A stretch of 64,000 bases of DNA from Actinoplanes sp. N902-109 (lineage in GTDB: Bacteria; Actinomycetota; Actinomycetes; Mycobacteriales; Micromonosporaceae), in the NCBI RefSeq assembly GCF_000389965.1, contig NC_021191.1, forward strand, positions 1,861,501 through 1,925,500, read 5' to 3'. How positions within the stretch are numbered: position 1 is the stretch's first letter; each line of letters begins with the position of its first letter. The notes beneath the pieces were generated by a model. It did no database searches, was not told where the DNA came from, and saw only the letters and a program-made list of their open reading frames with translations. Made by a program: the position numbers and the translations under genes. Positions 23,412 through 31,883 of this stretch are shown here, one piece after another.

Positions 23412-26400
23412 TCATCGAGCCCGGGCGCGCTGCAGGACCTCCTCGGTGGTCGGCGGGCTCTGCGGATGGAATGACAGGCACCACGGCGTACTGATCTTGA
23501 GGAATTCGCCACCTTCCACGGCGGCGTAGAACTGACCGACCTTGAGCCGGGCGATGTCCGCGACGTCGCTGCCCTTGGCCCGGGCGAGCTCGCGTGCCCC
23601 CGCGATCTGGGCCGGCGCGTTCAGCAGGCCGAAGAGCTGCGTGGCGGCATTGCCGGGGATGCGGTTGTGCAGGCCTTTCGGCGCCTGGGTGGCGAAGACC
23701 AGGCCGAGTCCGTATTTCCGGGCCTGGGACGCCAGTGCCAGCGTGCTGTGCGTGCAGGCGGTCATGGGTCCGGAGGGCGCCAGGGTCTGCGCCTCGTCCA
23801 TGACGAACAGACATCCCAGCGGCCGGTCGGCCGCCGGATGCCGCTTGATCCAGGAGAACAACGCGAGCTGAAGCTGGTTGACGAAACTCTGCCGCTGCGC
23901 GTCGTCGGCCAGGCCGATGAAGTTGATGACCGAGATGCGGGCGCGGCGACCGGGCGTCGGGGTCAGCAGAAGTCCGGGGTCGGTCGGTGTGCCACTGCCA
24001 CCGAACAACGGGTCGTTGACCGTCGTGGCCATCAGGAGCTGCGCCATCTGTGCGGCTATCCGGGGCGCGTCATCAATCTGGCTCATCCCGTCCGGCAGGG
24101 CGTTGAGCAGGGCGATGAAGGCCCGGAGATCGTTGTTGCCGGTGTGGGCATAGCCGGTGAGTGCTTCTCGCAGCACTGCCTGTCCCAGCAGCGCCTTACC
24201 GGTGGAACCGTCAACCTTGGCCCGTGGTGCCAGCGACGCGACCGCGGAGTCCACCCCGGCGCGGAAGACATCCGGATCGTCGAGCATCGCCGCGAAATCC
24301 GGCAGCGGCTGGAAGCTCAGCGGCCGGCCGCTCTCCCGCCGGGGCGTCCACACCACGACTTCCGTATCGCGCCGGTATTGCTCCGCCCGTACCGTGTCGG
24401 CCGGATCCCAGCCCGGTGGCGGCTCGGGCCAGGGATCGCCCAGCCGGGACAGGTCGTTGTTGGGGTCGAGAACGATCGCGGAGACGCCTCGCAGTGCGCA
24501 CTCCTCCACCAGCCGGCGGATCAATACGGTCTTGCCCGATCCGGAACCGGCAAAGATGGCGGTGTGCTTGCGCAACGCCGCGAGGTCGATTTCGACGGGA
24601 TGCCCGTCGCTGGTCGCCACGCCCAGCCGTATCCGATCGTCGCTTCCGGCCCGTTCCGCGACGCCGGGCGCCGGGGCCGCTGTCGGCGCGGGCTGTTCCG
24701 CGGTGCCCAGGCTGAACCGCAGAAATGCGATGGATTCGGTGGGACGGCGGCGCCGGAACCAGGGTTGCAGCTTCTCGAGTCCGTAGTTCTCGATCAGCGT
24801 GCGCAAAGCCATCAGTTGCCGCACGTCGGTGTCGGGTAAGGCGGTCCAGGAGCCACCGGCATGGTGCAGCTTGTCCAGCACTTCCCGCGTGCGGACGCCC
24901 TCCGACCAAGCCGGGTTACGGAGCAGGATCAGCCGGCGTTGCGACTGGCCCACCACCAGCCCGGCCGCCGTCTGAGCGTTCTTGATCCGGTTCAGGACCG
25001 AGATGTGGTGCGGGGCGCTGATCGCCCGGAAGCTCCAGTGCGCCTCGTCCTCGGTGGCCTCGTCCAACGTCTGCCGGAGCCGGGCGTGCAGCGCCGGCTT
25101 GACGCCCGGGGCCGGATCGATGCCGAACGACCCCCCGGGATCGTCCCGTTCGCCGATCCAAGCGGTGAGCCCGGCGCGCAGCAGTGCCGGTACCTCGCTG
25201 TCCTCGGTCTCGGGACGCAGGGCCGGTGTGGGGTCCGCAGCGGCGATCACCTCGGCGTAGGCCGTGTCGAAGACGGCGAGGTCGCTGTCGCTGGGCACCG
25301 GCAGACCCTCGTCCGGGTCCGGCTCGCCGCCTCGCTCGTGCAGGAGATGCTCCAGCTCTCGAAGCTCATCGTCACGGAGGCAGGCCCGGATGTGATTATC
25401 CACCGTGCGGAGCAGCTCACGCGGTGTGAAGTCGACGGCTTCCTCGAAGGCTTCCGGGGTCACCGGCCAGGTGGGGTAGGGCGGCTCGTAGGCAGCGATC
25501 GTGAACTTGTCGGTGAACCGCCGCTCCACCAGCTCGCGGGCGATGTCGGCCGAAGGGATGTTCTTGAGACCGATCGCTTCCCGGAAACGGTCCTGAACCG
25601 TGTTGGTAGCGGTGGTTTTGATCATCGCCCACACCGTGGGAAGGCAGCTCACGACGGACAGGGTGCGCCGGGTGGTCTCGCGCAGCGCCATCAACCCGCC
25701 CGCGATGTGCTCCAGCAACAGCGACCCGCTCCAGTCGGGACGGTCACCGGCCTCGTCGGACTTCTGCGCCTGGTGCACGATCGGATCGATCTGGTCGACC
25801 GCCATCACCGTCGGACCGGTCAGCGCCAGCAGGCGGGAGACGTCCCGGACGACTTCCTGGGCGGACCGCCGGCCACGCCGCATGCCCCACCGAGCGCGCT
25901 CGCCCGGTTCCACCTCGTCGTTCGAGCAGAGGAATTCATGCCCGATGTCCTGCGCGTGCATGTCCTCGGCCGCGTGCAGCACCAGCGCGCGGACGGTGTC
26001 CTGGGCGTCGGTGCCGACCTGCCGGTTCAGCTTGCGGACCTGGTCGACGAAGGCGTCGAGGGTGGCTCGGGTGAGGGCGGTGTCGCCGGTCACCGCCCGG
26101 CGGACCAGCCGCGGGGCACCGCACCGGTCAGCCAGGCGCCGCAGGAAGACCATCAACTGGGTCTCGTCGTCGGCCCCCGCGCGGGTGAGCCCGTCCACCA
26201 CGGACAACGCGGTGCTGCTCCAGAACGCGCTCGCATCGAGCAGGCCGATCAGGAAGAAATAGCCGTCACGGTCCTGCACCTGCTCCCGGATGGCGCCCAG
26301 CAGATGGGTCTTGCCCGTGCCCCGCTCACCGAGCAGCGCGACGCCGATCGGGCTCGACTCCCGCTGTTCGTCAGCCTCCTCGAAACCTTGCAGGACCATG

Positions 26401-26522
26401 GAGAGCGCTGTCGCGTGCAGCCTCGGCACGTGATGCGGAGGGGGCAGCCAGACGTCGTCCGCCGTGGGCGCCCAATTGAAGCGCAGCGCGGACAACGCCC
26501 GGCGTTCGTCGTCGCGAATCAT
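23412..26522 (-). CDS. Dual ATPase: N-terminal AAA/STAND-like NTPase fused to HerA/FtsK-like ATPase
   Basis: 1036 aa, cytosolic. Module 1 has Walker A GERGTGKT (65-72) and Walker B VMAVDQID (239-246), with a winged-helix-like tail around 360-400. A middle region of unknown fold (about 440-600) follows. Module 2 is of HerA/DUF87 type, with Walker A GSGSGKT (659-665), VLDPNNDLSR (about 684-693), Walker B CLFVMDEAQ (904-912) and the sensor-like GLVFATQAPKG. HerA-type ATPases form hexamers that pump or remodel DNA and partner with nucleases or other effectors in defence systems. It overlaps the upstream 216-aa gene by 4 bp, so the two are co-translated. No nuclease motif is evident in either. The link to anti-phage defence is inference from architecture and from the divergent trypsin-STAND unit. 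Confidence 0.82.
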   Translation of the reverse strand: MIRDDERRALSALRFNWAPTADDVWLPPPHHVPRLHATALSMVLQGFEEADEQRESSPIGVALLGERGTGKTHLLGAIREQVQDRDGYFFLIGLLDASAFWSSTALSVVDGLTRAGADDETQLMVFLRRLADRCGAPRLVRRAVTGDTALTRATLDAFVDQVRKLNRQVGTDAQDTVRALVLHAAEDMHAQDIGHEFLCSNDEVEPGERARWGMRRGRRSAQEVVRDVSRLLALTGPTVMAVDQIDPIVHQAQKSDEAGDRPDWSGSLLLEHIAGGLMALRETTRRTLSVVSCLPTVWAMIKTTATNTVQDRFREAIGLKNIPSADIARELVERRFTDKFTIAAYEPPYPTWPVTPEAFEEAVDFTPRELLRTVDNHIRACLRDDELRELEHLLHERGGEPDPDEGLPVPSDSDLAVFDTAYAEVIAAADPTPALRPETEDSEVPALLRAGLTAWIGERDDPGGSFGIDPAPGVKPALHARLRQTLDEATEDEAHWSFRAISAPHHISVLNRIKNAQTAAGLVVGQSQRRLILLRNPAWSEGVRTREVLDKLHHAGGSWTALPDTDVRQLMALRTLIENYGLEKLQPWFRRRRPTESIAFLRFSLGTAEQPAPTAAPAPGVAERAGSDDRIRLGVATSDGHPVEIDLAALRKHTAIFAGSGSGKTVLIRRLVEECALRGVSAIVLDPNNDLSRLGDPWPEPPPGWDPADTVRAEQYRRDTEVVVWTPRRESGRPLSFQPLPDFAAMLDDPDVFRAGVDSAVASLAPRAKVDGSTGKALLGQAVLREALTGYAHTGNNDLRAFIALLNALPDGMSQIDDAPRIAAQMAQLLMATTVNDPLFGGSGTPTDPGLLLTPTPGRRARISVINFIGLADDAQRQSFVNQLQLALFSWIKRHPAADRPLGCLFVMDEAQTLAPSGPMTACTHSTLALASQARKYGLGLVFATQAPKGLHNRIPGNAATQLFGLLNAPAQIAGARELARAKGSDVADIARLKVGQFYAAVEGGEFLKISTPWCLSFHPQSPPTTEEVLQRARAR

Positions 26523-27169
26523 CCGATGGTGAGGACGTGCTTGTCCTGGTTGCCGATGGTCACTGCCGCCGCTCGATCCGCCGCTGTCAGTGTCTTCTGA
26601 TTGGCCTCGGCATAGACCCGGATCCCGGGCTCCCGGTTCATCGCGATCAGGGTCTCGTCCAGTTCCGCGCGGCTGATCTCCGGCAGCGCGGCCCGGATGC
26701 TGCGCAGCATCACCTCGGCACCCGGTGCCGCTGCGAGATTGTCATAGGCCTTCCGGACCAGCGCGGTGAGGTCGCCGGGCGGCGGCGGTGACGACTGCAC
26801 GTCCTCGTCGCCCAGCGGGGGATAGAGATCGGAGAGGGCCAGCCGGGAGTGCGCATGATGGCGCCGCAGGACATCGATCTGCGATTTGATCACGGCGTTC
26901 TGATAGAGGTTGCGGACCGGCATCTCGATGTCGAACTCGAGCCAGCGGCCCGACCAGCCCTTGTCCGTGACGGTGAGATACAGCCGGCGCTTCTCCTCGC
27001 GGACGTCGATGAGCCCGAGCTTCCGCAAACGGTCGCGGGCGTCCTTGGTCAACTCGAATCCATGAATCTTCTTCAGGTCGGCGTTGGCGACCACGGCCGT
27101 TTCCTGCATGACCTTCAGTAAAATCAACATGGCGCCGGCTTCGACGAGTTTCAGCTTGTCGTCTGGCAT
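26519..27169 (-). CDS. Winged-helix-like protein coupled to the HerA-type ATPase
   Basis: 216 aa from ATG 27169 (GAGGAG Shine-Dalgarno); the longer frame into the intergenic region is rejected. Residues about 5-75 resemble a winged helix: LLKVMQETAVVANADLKKI, a recognition-like KDARDRLRKLGLIDVREEKR, then the wing LYLTVTDKGW. The C-terminal half is helical (TALVRKAYDNLAAAPGAEVM, ISRAELDETLIAMNREPGI) and ends in a beta hairpin with QDKHVLTIG. I do not recognise a named family. The 4-bp stop/start overlap with the 1036-aa ATPase indicates a complex; it may bind DNA and load or regulate the ATPase. Confidence 0.68.
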   Translation of the reverse strand: MPDDKLKLVEAGAMLILLKVMQETAVVANADLKKIHGFELTKDARDRLRKLGLIDVREEKRRLYLTVTDKGWSGRWLEFDIEMPVRNLYQNAVIKSQIDVLRRHHAHSRLALSDLYPPLGDEDVQSSPPPPGDLTALVRKAYDNLAAAPGAEVMLRSIRAALPEISRAELDETLIAMNREPGIRVYAEANQKTLTAADRAAAVTIGNQDKHVLTIG

Positions 27170-27482
27170 GGCGGCGCTCCTCGGCTGGATGGTGTACCCG
27201 TCGATCAACGGCATTGCGGGCGATGCGCCGATTGTGCCGATGCCCGGCGCCACTGGCAAGGTCCACTGTGCGGATTCGGAAATCTGACAGTGCGGGTCTG
27301 GCTGATCTTTGTCCGGGCTGGCTGCGGCATATTTTGGGAATCCTGTTTCGGTTAGCCGGAACCGGTTCACTGAACGGCCTATTGCCTCGTCGTCCGAGCC
27401 ATGCGACATTGCGGGCTGCGCTTTTGCCGTAGCGCAATTCTGATCTTGTTCGAATGATCATTCTGCTGGGAGGCCCGCCCCG
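27170..27482. promoter_or_regulatory. Divergent regulatory region with two perfect palindromes
   Basis: 313 bp, less GC-rich than its surroundings, separating the two conflict-type units. It contains GAACCGGTTC (27359-27368) and GAATGATCATTC (27452-27463). The latter lies 5 bp before the GGGAGG Shine-Dalgarno (27468-27473) of the Trypco1 gene, a position for repression. No gene is evident in it. Confidence 0.55.
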
Positions 27483-27797
27483 ATGTCGTCCGAGGTCGTC
27501 CGTTACCGCGTGGATGCCGACACGGTCGCGCAGATCGAGATCGAACCGGCGGAGGGGTTCCGTCCCGCGGGTGCCGGGACCGTCGCCGCAACGGTCAAGG
27601 AGTCCATCGGACCGGCCGTGGCCGCCGCGCGGGTCGTTCTCGACCAGGTACGGGAGATCGGACCGAATGCCGTTCAGGTCAAGTTCGGGATCAAGGTCAC
27701 GGGCACAGCGAACTGGGTTGTCGCCAAGGCCGCCACAGAGGCCAACTTCGAGGTGACATTGGGCTGGCAGCCGGACCGCTCCGGCGACCGGGCCTGA
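27483..27797 (+). CDS. Trypco1 (trypsin-co-occurring domain 1) family protein
   Basis: 104 aa, entirely made of one domain: VRYRVDADTVAQIEIEPAE (beta hairpin), a long helix through VAAARVVLDQVREIGPNAV, then VQVKFGIKVTGTANWVVAKA and ANFEVTLGW. This is the pattern of the CU044_2847/Trypco1 family, named for its co-occurrence with trypsin-like peptidases in predicted NTP-dependent conflict systems. It precedes exactly such a peptidase by 12 bp and shares its transcript. It is a probable substrate, inhibitor or activator of the peptidase. ATG 27483 with a GGGAGG ribosome binding site. Confidence 0.85.
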   Translation: MSSEVVRYRVDADTVAQIEIEPAEGFRPAGAGTVAATVKESIGPAVAAARVVLDQVREIGPNAVQVKFGIKVTGTANWVVAKAATEANFEVTLGWQPDRSGDRA

Positions 27798-27809
27798 CCG
27801 GCTGACGCC

Positions 27810-30800
27810 GTGACGAAGGCGCCGTCGGACAGCTGGACCGTCGCCCTGCATGCGAGCCGCGCCGGCCCAGAGGTTCTGGGCACCGGCGTCGTCATCGGCG
27901 ATGGGCAGGTCCTGACCTGTGCGCATGTGATCCGGGAGGACGGCGTTGCGCGCCGCGAGCTGTGGGTCGCCTTCCCCAAAGCGGCCGGGACCGTGCCGGG
28001 AGACCGTCTGGCTGCCAGGGTGATCCACGACGGCGGCGCGGTGGATGTCGCCCTGCTCGAACTTGCGGAGTCCGCCCCGCCGACGGTACGCCCCGCCCGC
28101 TTGCGATGTGTCCCGGCGCAGGAGCTCAGCGAACAGACCTGGTGGGCCTTCGGATTCCCGGACCACAGCGGACAGTACGGGGCCTCCGCGGATGGTGTTG
28201 CCGATCATCCGGTCGGCTACGGCGGCATCCACCTCACCAGCCGGTCGGCGCCCGGACTCAAGCCGGGTTTCAGCGGCGGCGCACTGTGGTCCTACGAGTA
28301 CGAAGCAGTCGTCGGGCTGGTGTCGGACGCGAACAGCGACGGCAAGGGCATCGCGCTGACGTTGCACCACGCCGACGAACTGGTTCCCGAACTCAAGCTC
28401 GGTGTGCTGGCCGGATGGCAAGCCGAGGATGCCGGTGACACCGCGCTCACGGCATGGGGCTGGGTGCTCAGCGAGGACGCCGAGGCGGAACGGCACTGGC
28501 TGCCCCGAGCCCGCGGGGTGGCTGTCCACACCGAGCGCGGGTCCCGGTTCCGTGGCCGCACCGCAGCGCTCCGGACGATCACGTCGTGGTTGGACGCGCC
28601 CGTGCCCACCGGCCGCACTCTGGTGATCACCGGCTCGCCCGGGGTCGGCAAGTCAGCGGTGCTCGGCAGGGTCGTGACCACAGCGGACGCCACCGTACGA
28701 AGTCTGCGCGCAGCCGACGACATCGCTGAAACGGCGACCGTCGGCTCGGTCTCGTGCGCGGTGCACGCCAAGGGGAAGACCGCGTTGGAAGTCGCCGTGG
28801 AGATCGCTCGGGCGGCGGCCGTGGCTTTACCGGCGGCCGACCCCGCCGATCTGGTGCCGGCTCTGCGCCACCGGCTCTCCCGCCACCCCGCGCGGTTCAA
28901 CCTGGTGGTCGACGCCTTGGACGAGGCCGTGTCGCCGGGACAGACCCGCAAACTCATCGACCTCGTACTGGGCCTGGGTCGCAGTCTCGCCGTCCTGGGC
29001 GTGCAGGTCGTGGTCGGCACCCGGCGCGCGGATGACCGCGGTGACCTGCTGGCCGAGTTCGGGTCCGCGGCGGAGATCGTCGACCTGGACACCCCCGCGT
29101 TCTTCGCCGAGTCCGACTTGGCCGGCTATGCGCTCGCGACGCTGAGCAGCGTGGGCCGCGACAGCAATCCCTATGCCGACGTACGGGTCGCGGCCCCGGT
29201 GGCGCAGCGGATCGCCGCGCTGTCACAGCGCAATTTCCTCGTCGCCGGCCTGGTGGCCCGGGCCCGGGCCCTGCACGATACGACGCCGGTACGCCCGGAC
29301 GACGTCACGTTCGAAGCCTCGGTGGCCGATGCGCTGGACCGGTACGTCGACGGTTTGCCCGACGTCGGATGGACGCCGGCCCGGCTGGCCCTGCGTGCGC
29401 TGGCCTATGCGGAGACGCCGGGATTGCCGGTAGCCCTCTGGCGCACGGGCATCGAGGCGCTCGGTGGTGCCGTCACCGACGACGAGCTGACGCATTTCGC
29501 GCGGACCTCGGCGGCCAATTTCCTCGTCGAGAGCGGCGGCGCGGACCTGCCCGTCTACCGGCTGTTCCACCAGGCCCTCAATGATGCTCTCCTGGTCGGG
29601 CAGCACGACGGGGAGCGGCTGCTGGTGAGCGCCTGGCTCGGCCACGCCCGTACGTTCGGCTGGGCCGCCGCACCGGATTACCTGCTGCGGTCCCTGCCGG
29701 TGCACGCGGCGCGCAGCGGTGTTGTCGACGAACTGCTGGCAGACGACGAATACCTGCTGCATGTCCGGCTGGAGCGGATGTTGCCGGCGGCGGAGCTGGC
29801 CACGACGCCGCTGGGCAAGGCCCGCGCTGAGCTGCTGCAACGTACGCCCAAGGCGCAACGGGCCGACGCTGCCGAGCGGGCCGCGCTGTTCTCCGTCGTG
29901 GAACATCTCGACGCGCTGGAGTTCCGGCTGAGCATCCCACCCGGGGTGCCGTATGCGGCACACTGGGCCCGGACTCCCCGCCGTCCGGAACGGACTGTGC
30001 TGGAGGGGCACGCCGAATCGGTGTACGACGTGGCGGCGATCCCGGTCGACGGCCGCAGTCTGCTCGCCTCGGCGGGGGAGGACGGCACGGTCCGCCTGTG
30101 GGATCCGCTGACCAGTCAGACCGAGCAGGTCATCGCGTGCCACGACGACTGCATCAGGGCGCTGGCGGTGGTCCGGGCCGGGAACGTGGACCTGCTGGCA
30201 ACGGCGGGTCACGATCACACGATCAAGCTGTGGGACCCGCGTACCTGCGGGCTGGTGCACACCATGACCGGTCACACCGACTGGATCCGCAACCTCTGCG
30301 CCGTGCCGCTGGCCGACGGCCGGGAAATCCTCGTGTCCTGCGGCGACGACCGGACTGTCCGGCTCTGGGACCCGCTCACCGGCGCGTGCGTCCAGACCCT
30401 CGTGGGACACACCGGCTGGGTCACCGCGGTCTGTCGTTTCGGCGGTCTGGTGGCGTCCACCGGCTTCGACTGCACTGTCCGGCTCTGGGATCCGGCCACC
30501 GGTCGTGCGGTCGCGGTCCTCTCCGGTCACACCGGCTGGGTGACGACGTTGTACGCGGTGCACGGGCTGATCGCATCGGCCGGGTACGACGGCACGGTGC
30601 GGCTCTGGGATCCCGCGGTGGACGACGCCGTCGCGGTTCTCGACGCCCAGTCCGGCCCCATCACTGACCTGTGCACGCTGCAGGTGGACGACAGCGTGCT
30701 GCTCGCGGCCACCGCGGAGGACGGCGTCATCCGGCTCTGGGACGCCGAGCGGGGAGCGCAGTGGCGGCGCATCGAGAGCTACGCCAGCTGGATCCGGGCG

Positions 30801-31778
30801 ATCTGCGAGCTCCGGGTCGGGGACCGCTACCTGCTGGCGACGGCTGGAGACGACGGTACGGTCCGGTTGTGGGACGCCGCGACCGGGCAGGCCGAGACCG
30901 TGCTCGACGGGGGGCGGCTGGGTGCCGTCGGCGCCCTCGCCCAGGTGCCGACCGGCTACGGCACGGTGGTTGCGGCGACGAGTGCGGAGGGCGCGGTCCG
31001 GCTGTGGGATGTGACGACCGGTGAACAGACGCTGCCACCGCTGGTCGCGTACGGGACGGTGGTCACCGACGTCGCTGCGGTCACCGACGAGGACCGCCAC
31101 CTGATCGCCGTGGCGAGCGAGGATCGCGTCGTCCGGCTCTGGGACGCTGACAGCGGCGAGCAGGTCAAGGTGCTCCGGCCGCATCACGAGGGCGTCAACG
31201 CGGTGTGCGCGATCGGCACCTCGGTGGCGTCCGGAGCCGATGACCTGATCGTCCGGGTCTGGAGCCTGCAGCGGGAGACCGCCCGGCCGCTGCTGGGACA
31301 TGCCGCCTGGATCACCGCGTTGACCACCGTTCACCGTGCCGGCCGCGAGCTGCTGGTGTCGGCCGACAAGAACGGCATGCTGCGGCTCTGGGATCCCGAC
31401 GGGGAGTTGATCCGCGAGAGTCAGGGCCACCACGACGCCGTCAACGCGATTGCCGAGATCCCGTTCGGCGAGCGCCACGCGCTGGTCTCCGCCGCCGACG
31501 ATCGCACCGTGCGGCTGTGGGAAGTGACCGACCTCGCGCCCCTCCGTGTCCTGAGCGGGCACACCGCTCCGGTCACCGGCGTCTGCCCGATCTCGTACGC
31601 CGGACGTCCCGCGCTCGCGTCCACCAGCCTCGATCGCACGGTACGCATCTGGGACGTGGCCACCGGCCGGGCCCTCATGGTCATCCCGGTGTACCACCAG
31701 GCCCTGGCCTGCCTGTACGTCGACGGGATTCTCGTGGTCGGCCTGGACCGGGGTCTGCTGGCCCTCGGCAACCTCTGA
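27810..31778 (+). CDS. Trypsin-like protease / STAND NTPase / WD40 fusion
   Basis: 1322 aa, no signal peptide, so cytosolic. Residues 1-205 form a trypsin-like domain with the triad His39 (TCAHV), Asp79 (AVDVALLEL) and Ser155 (GFSGGAL). Residues 240-470 form a STAND/NACHT-type NTPase with Walker A GSPGVGKS (275-282) and Walker B LVVDALDEA (365-373), followed by a helical winged-helix and arm region. From about residue 728 there are 13 clear WD40 repeats plus a degenerate last one, enough for two seven-bladed propellers; most end in the hallmark VRLWD. STAND proteins are held off until the repeat sensor binds a trigger, then oligomerise and activate the effector, here the protease. It is encoded 12 bp after the Trypco1 gene. 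The conflict or defence role is inferred from architecture. Confidence 0.9.
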   Translation: MTKAPSDSWTVALHASRAGPEVLGTGVVIGDGQVLTCAHVIREDGVARRELWVAFPKAAGTVPGDRLAARVIHDGGAVDVALLELAESAPPTVRPARLRCVPAQELSEQTWWAFGFPDHSGQYGASADGVADHPVGYGGIHLTSRSAPGLKPGFSGGALWSYEYEAVVGLVSDANSDGKGIALTLHHADELVPELKLGVLAGWQAEDAGDTALTAWGWVLSEDAEAERHWLPRARGVAVHTERGSRFRGRTAALRTITSWLDAPVPTGRTLVITGSPGVGKSAVLGRVVTTADATVRSLRAADDIAETATVGSVSCAVHAKGKTALEVAVEIARAAAVALPAADPADLVPALRHRLSRHPARFNLVVDALDEAVSPGQTRKLIDLVLGLGRSLAVLGVQVVVGTRRADDRGDLLAEFGSAAEIVDLDTPAFFAESDLAGYALATLSSVGRDSNPYADVRVAAPVAQRIAALSQRNFLVAGLVARARALHDTTPVRPDDVTFEASVADALDRYVDGLPDVGWTPARLALRALAYAETPGLPVALWRTGIEALGGAVTDDELTHFARTSAANFLVESGGADLPVYRLFHQALNDALLVGQHDGERLLVSAWLGHARTFGWAAAPDYLLRSLPVHAARSGVVDELLADDEYLLHVRLERMLPAAELATTPLGKARAELLQRTPKAQRADAAERAALFSVVEHLDALEFRLSIPPGVPYAAHWARTPRRPERTVLEGHAESVYDVAAIPVDGRSLLASAGEDGTVRLWDPLTSQTEQVIACHDDCIRALAVVRAGNVDLLATAGHDHTIKLWDPRTCGLVHTMTGHTDWIRNLCAVPLADGREILVSCGDDRTVRLWDPLTGACVQTLVGHTGWVTAVCRFGGLVASTGFDCTVRLWDPATGRAVAVLSGHTGWVTTLYAVHGLIASAGYDGTVRLWDPAVDDAVAVLDAQSGPITDLCTLQVDDSVLLAATAEDGVIRLWDAERGAQWRRIESYASWIRAICELRVGDRYLLATAGDDGTVRLWDAATGQAETVLDGGRLGAVGALAQVPTGYGTVVAATSAEGAVRLWDVTTGEQTLPPLVAYGTVVTDVAAVTDEDRHLIAVASEDRVVRLWDADSGEQVKVLRPHHEGVNAVCAIGTSVASGADDLIVRVWSLQRETARPLLGHAAWITALTTVHRAGRELLVSADKNGMLRLWDPDGELIRESQGHHDAVNAIAEIPFGERHALVSAADDRTVRLWEVTDLAPLRVLSGHTAPVTGVCPISYAGRPALASTSLDRTVRIWDVATGRALMVIPVYHQALACLYVDGILVVGLDRGLLALGNL

Positions 31779-31808
31779 GCTGTGTCACGTTCACATTTCC
31801 AGGCCTCG

Positions 31809-31820
31809 TGCATCGATGCA
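31809..31820. promoter_or_regulatory. 12-bp perfect palindrome upstream of the 5'-nucleotidase gene
   Basis: TGCATCGATGCA, 64 bp before the ATG at 31884 and within the only intergenic gap after the STAND gene. It may be an operator, or chance. Confidence 0.3.
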
Positions 31821-31883
31821 TCGGCGGTTATGGTGCTCGACGGGCGCTCACAAGGTGCCTGACCTCCCTTCGAAAGGTTCGGT

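Noticed and set aside
24861..26600. 579-aa plus-strand open frame opposite the dual ATPase
   Set aside because: Antisense of a gene with intact motifs; third-position GC favours the minus strand.
29223..31697. 824-aa minus-strand open frame under the WD40 region
   Set aside because: It is a shadow of the repeated WD40 coding sequence; no recognisable domain, composition rich in His/Arg/Pro/Gly.
30000..31700. Regular DNA repeats that could suggest a CRISPR or satellite array
   Set aside because: The repeats are in-frame, diverged, with a WD40 periodicity of about 120-130 bp and conserved VRLWD codons.
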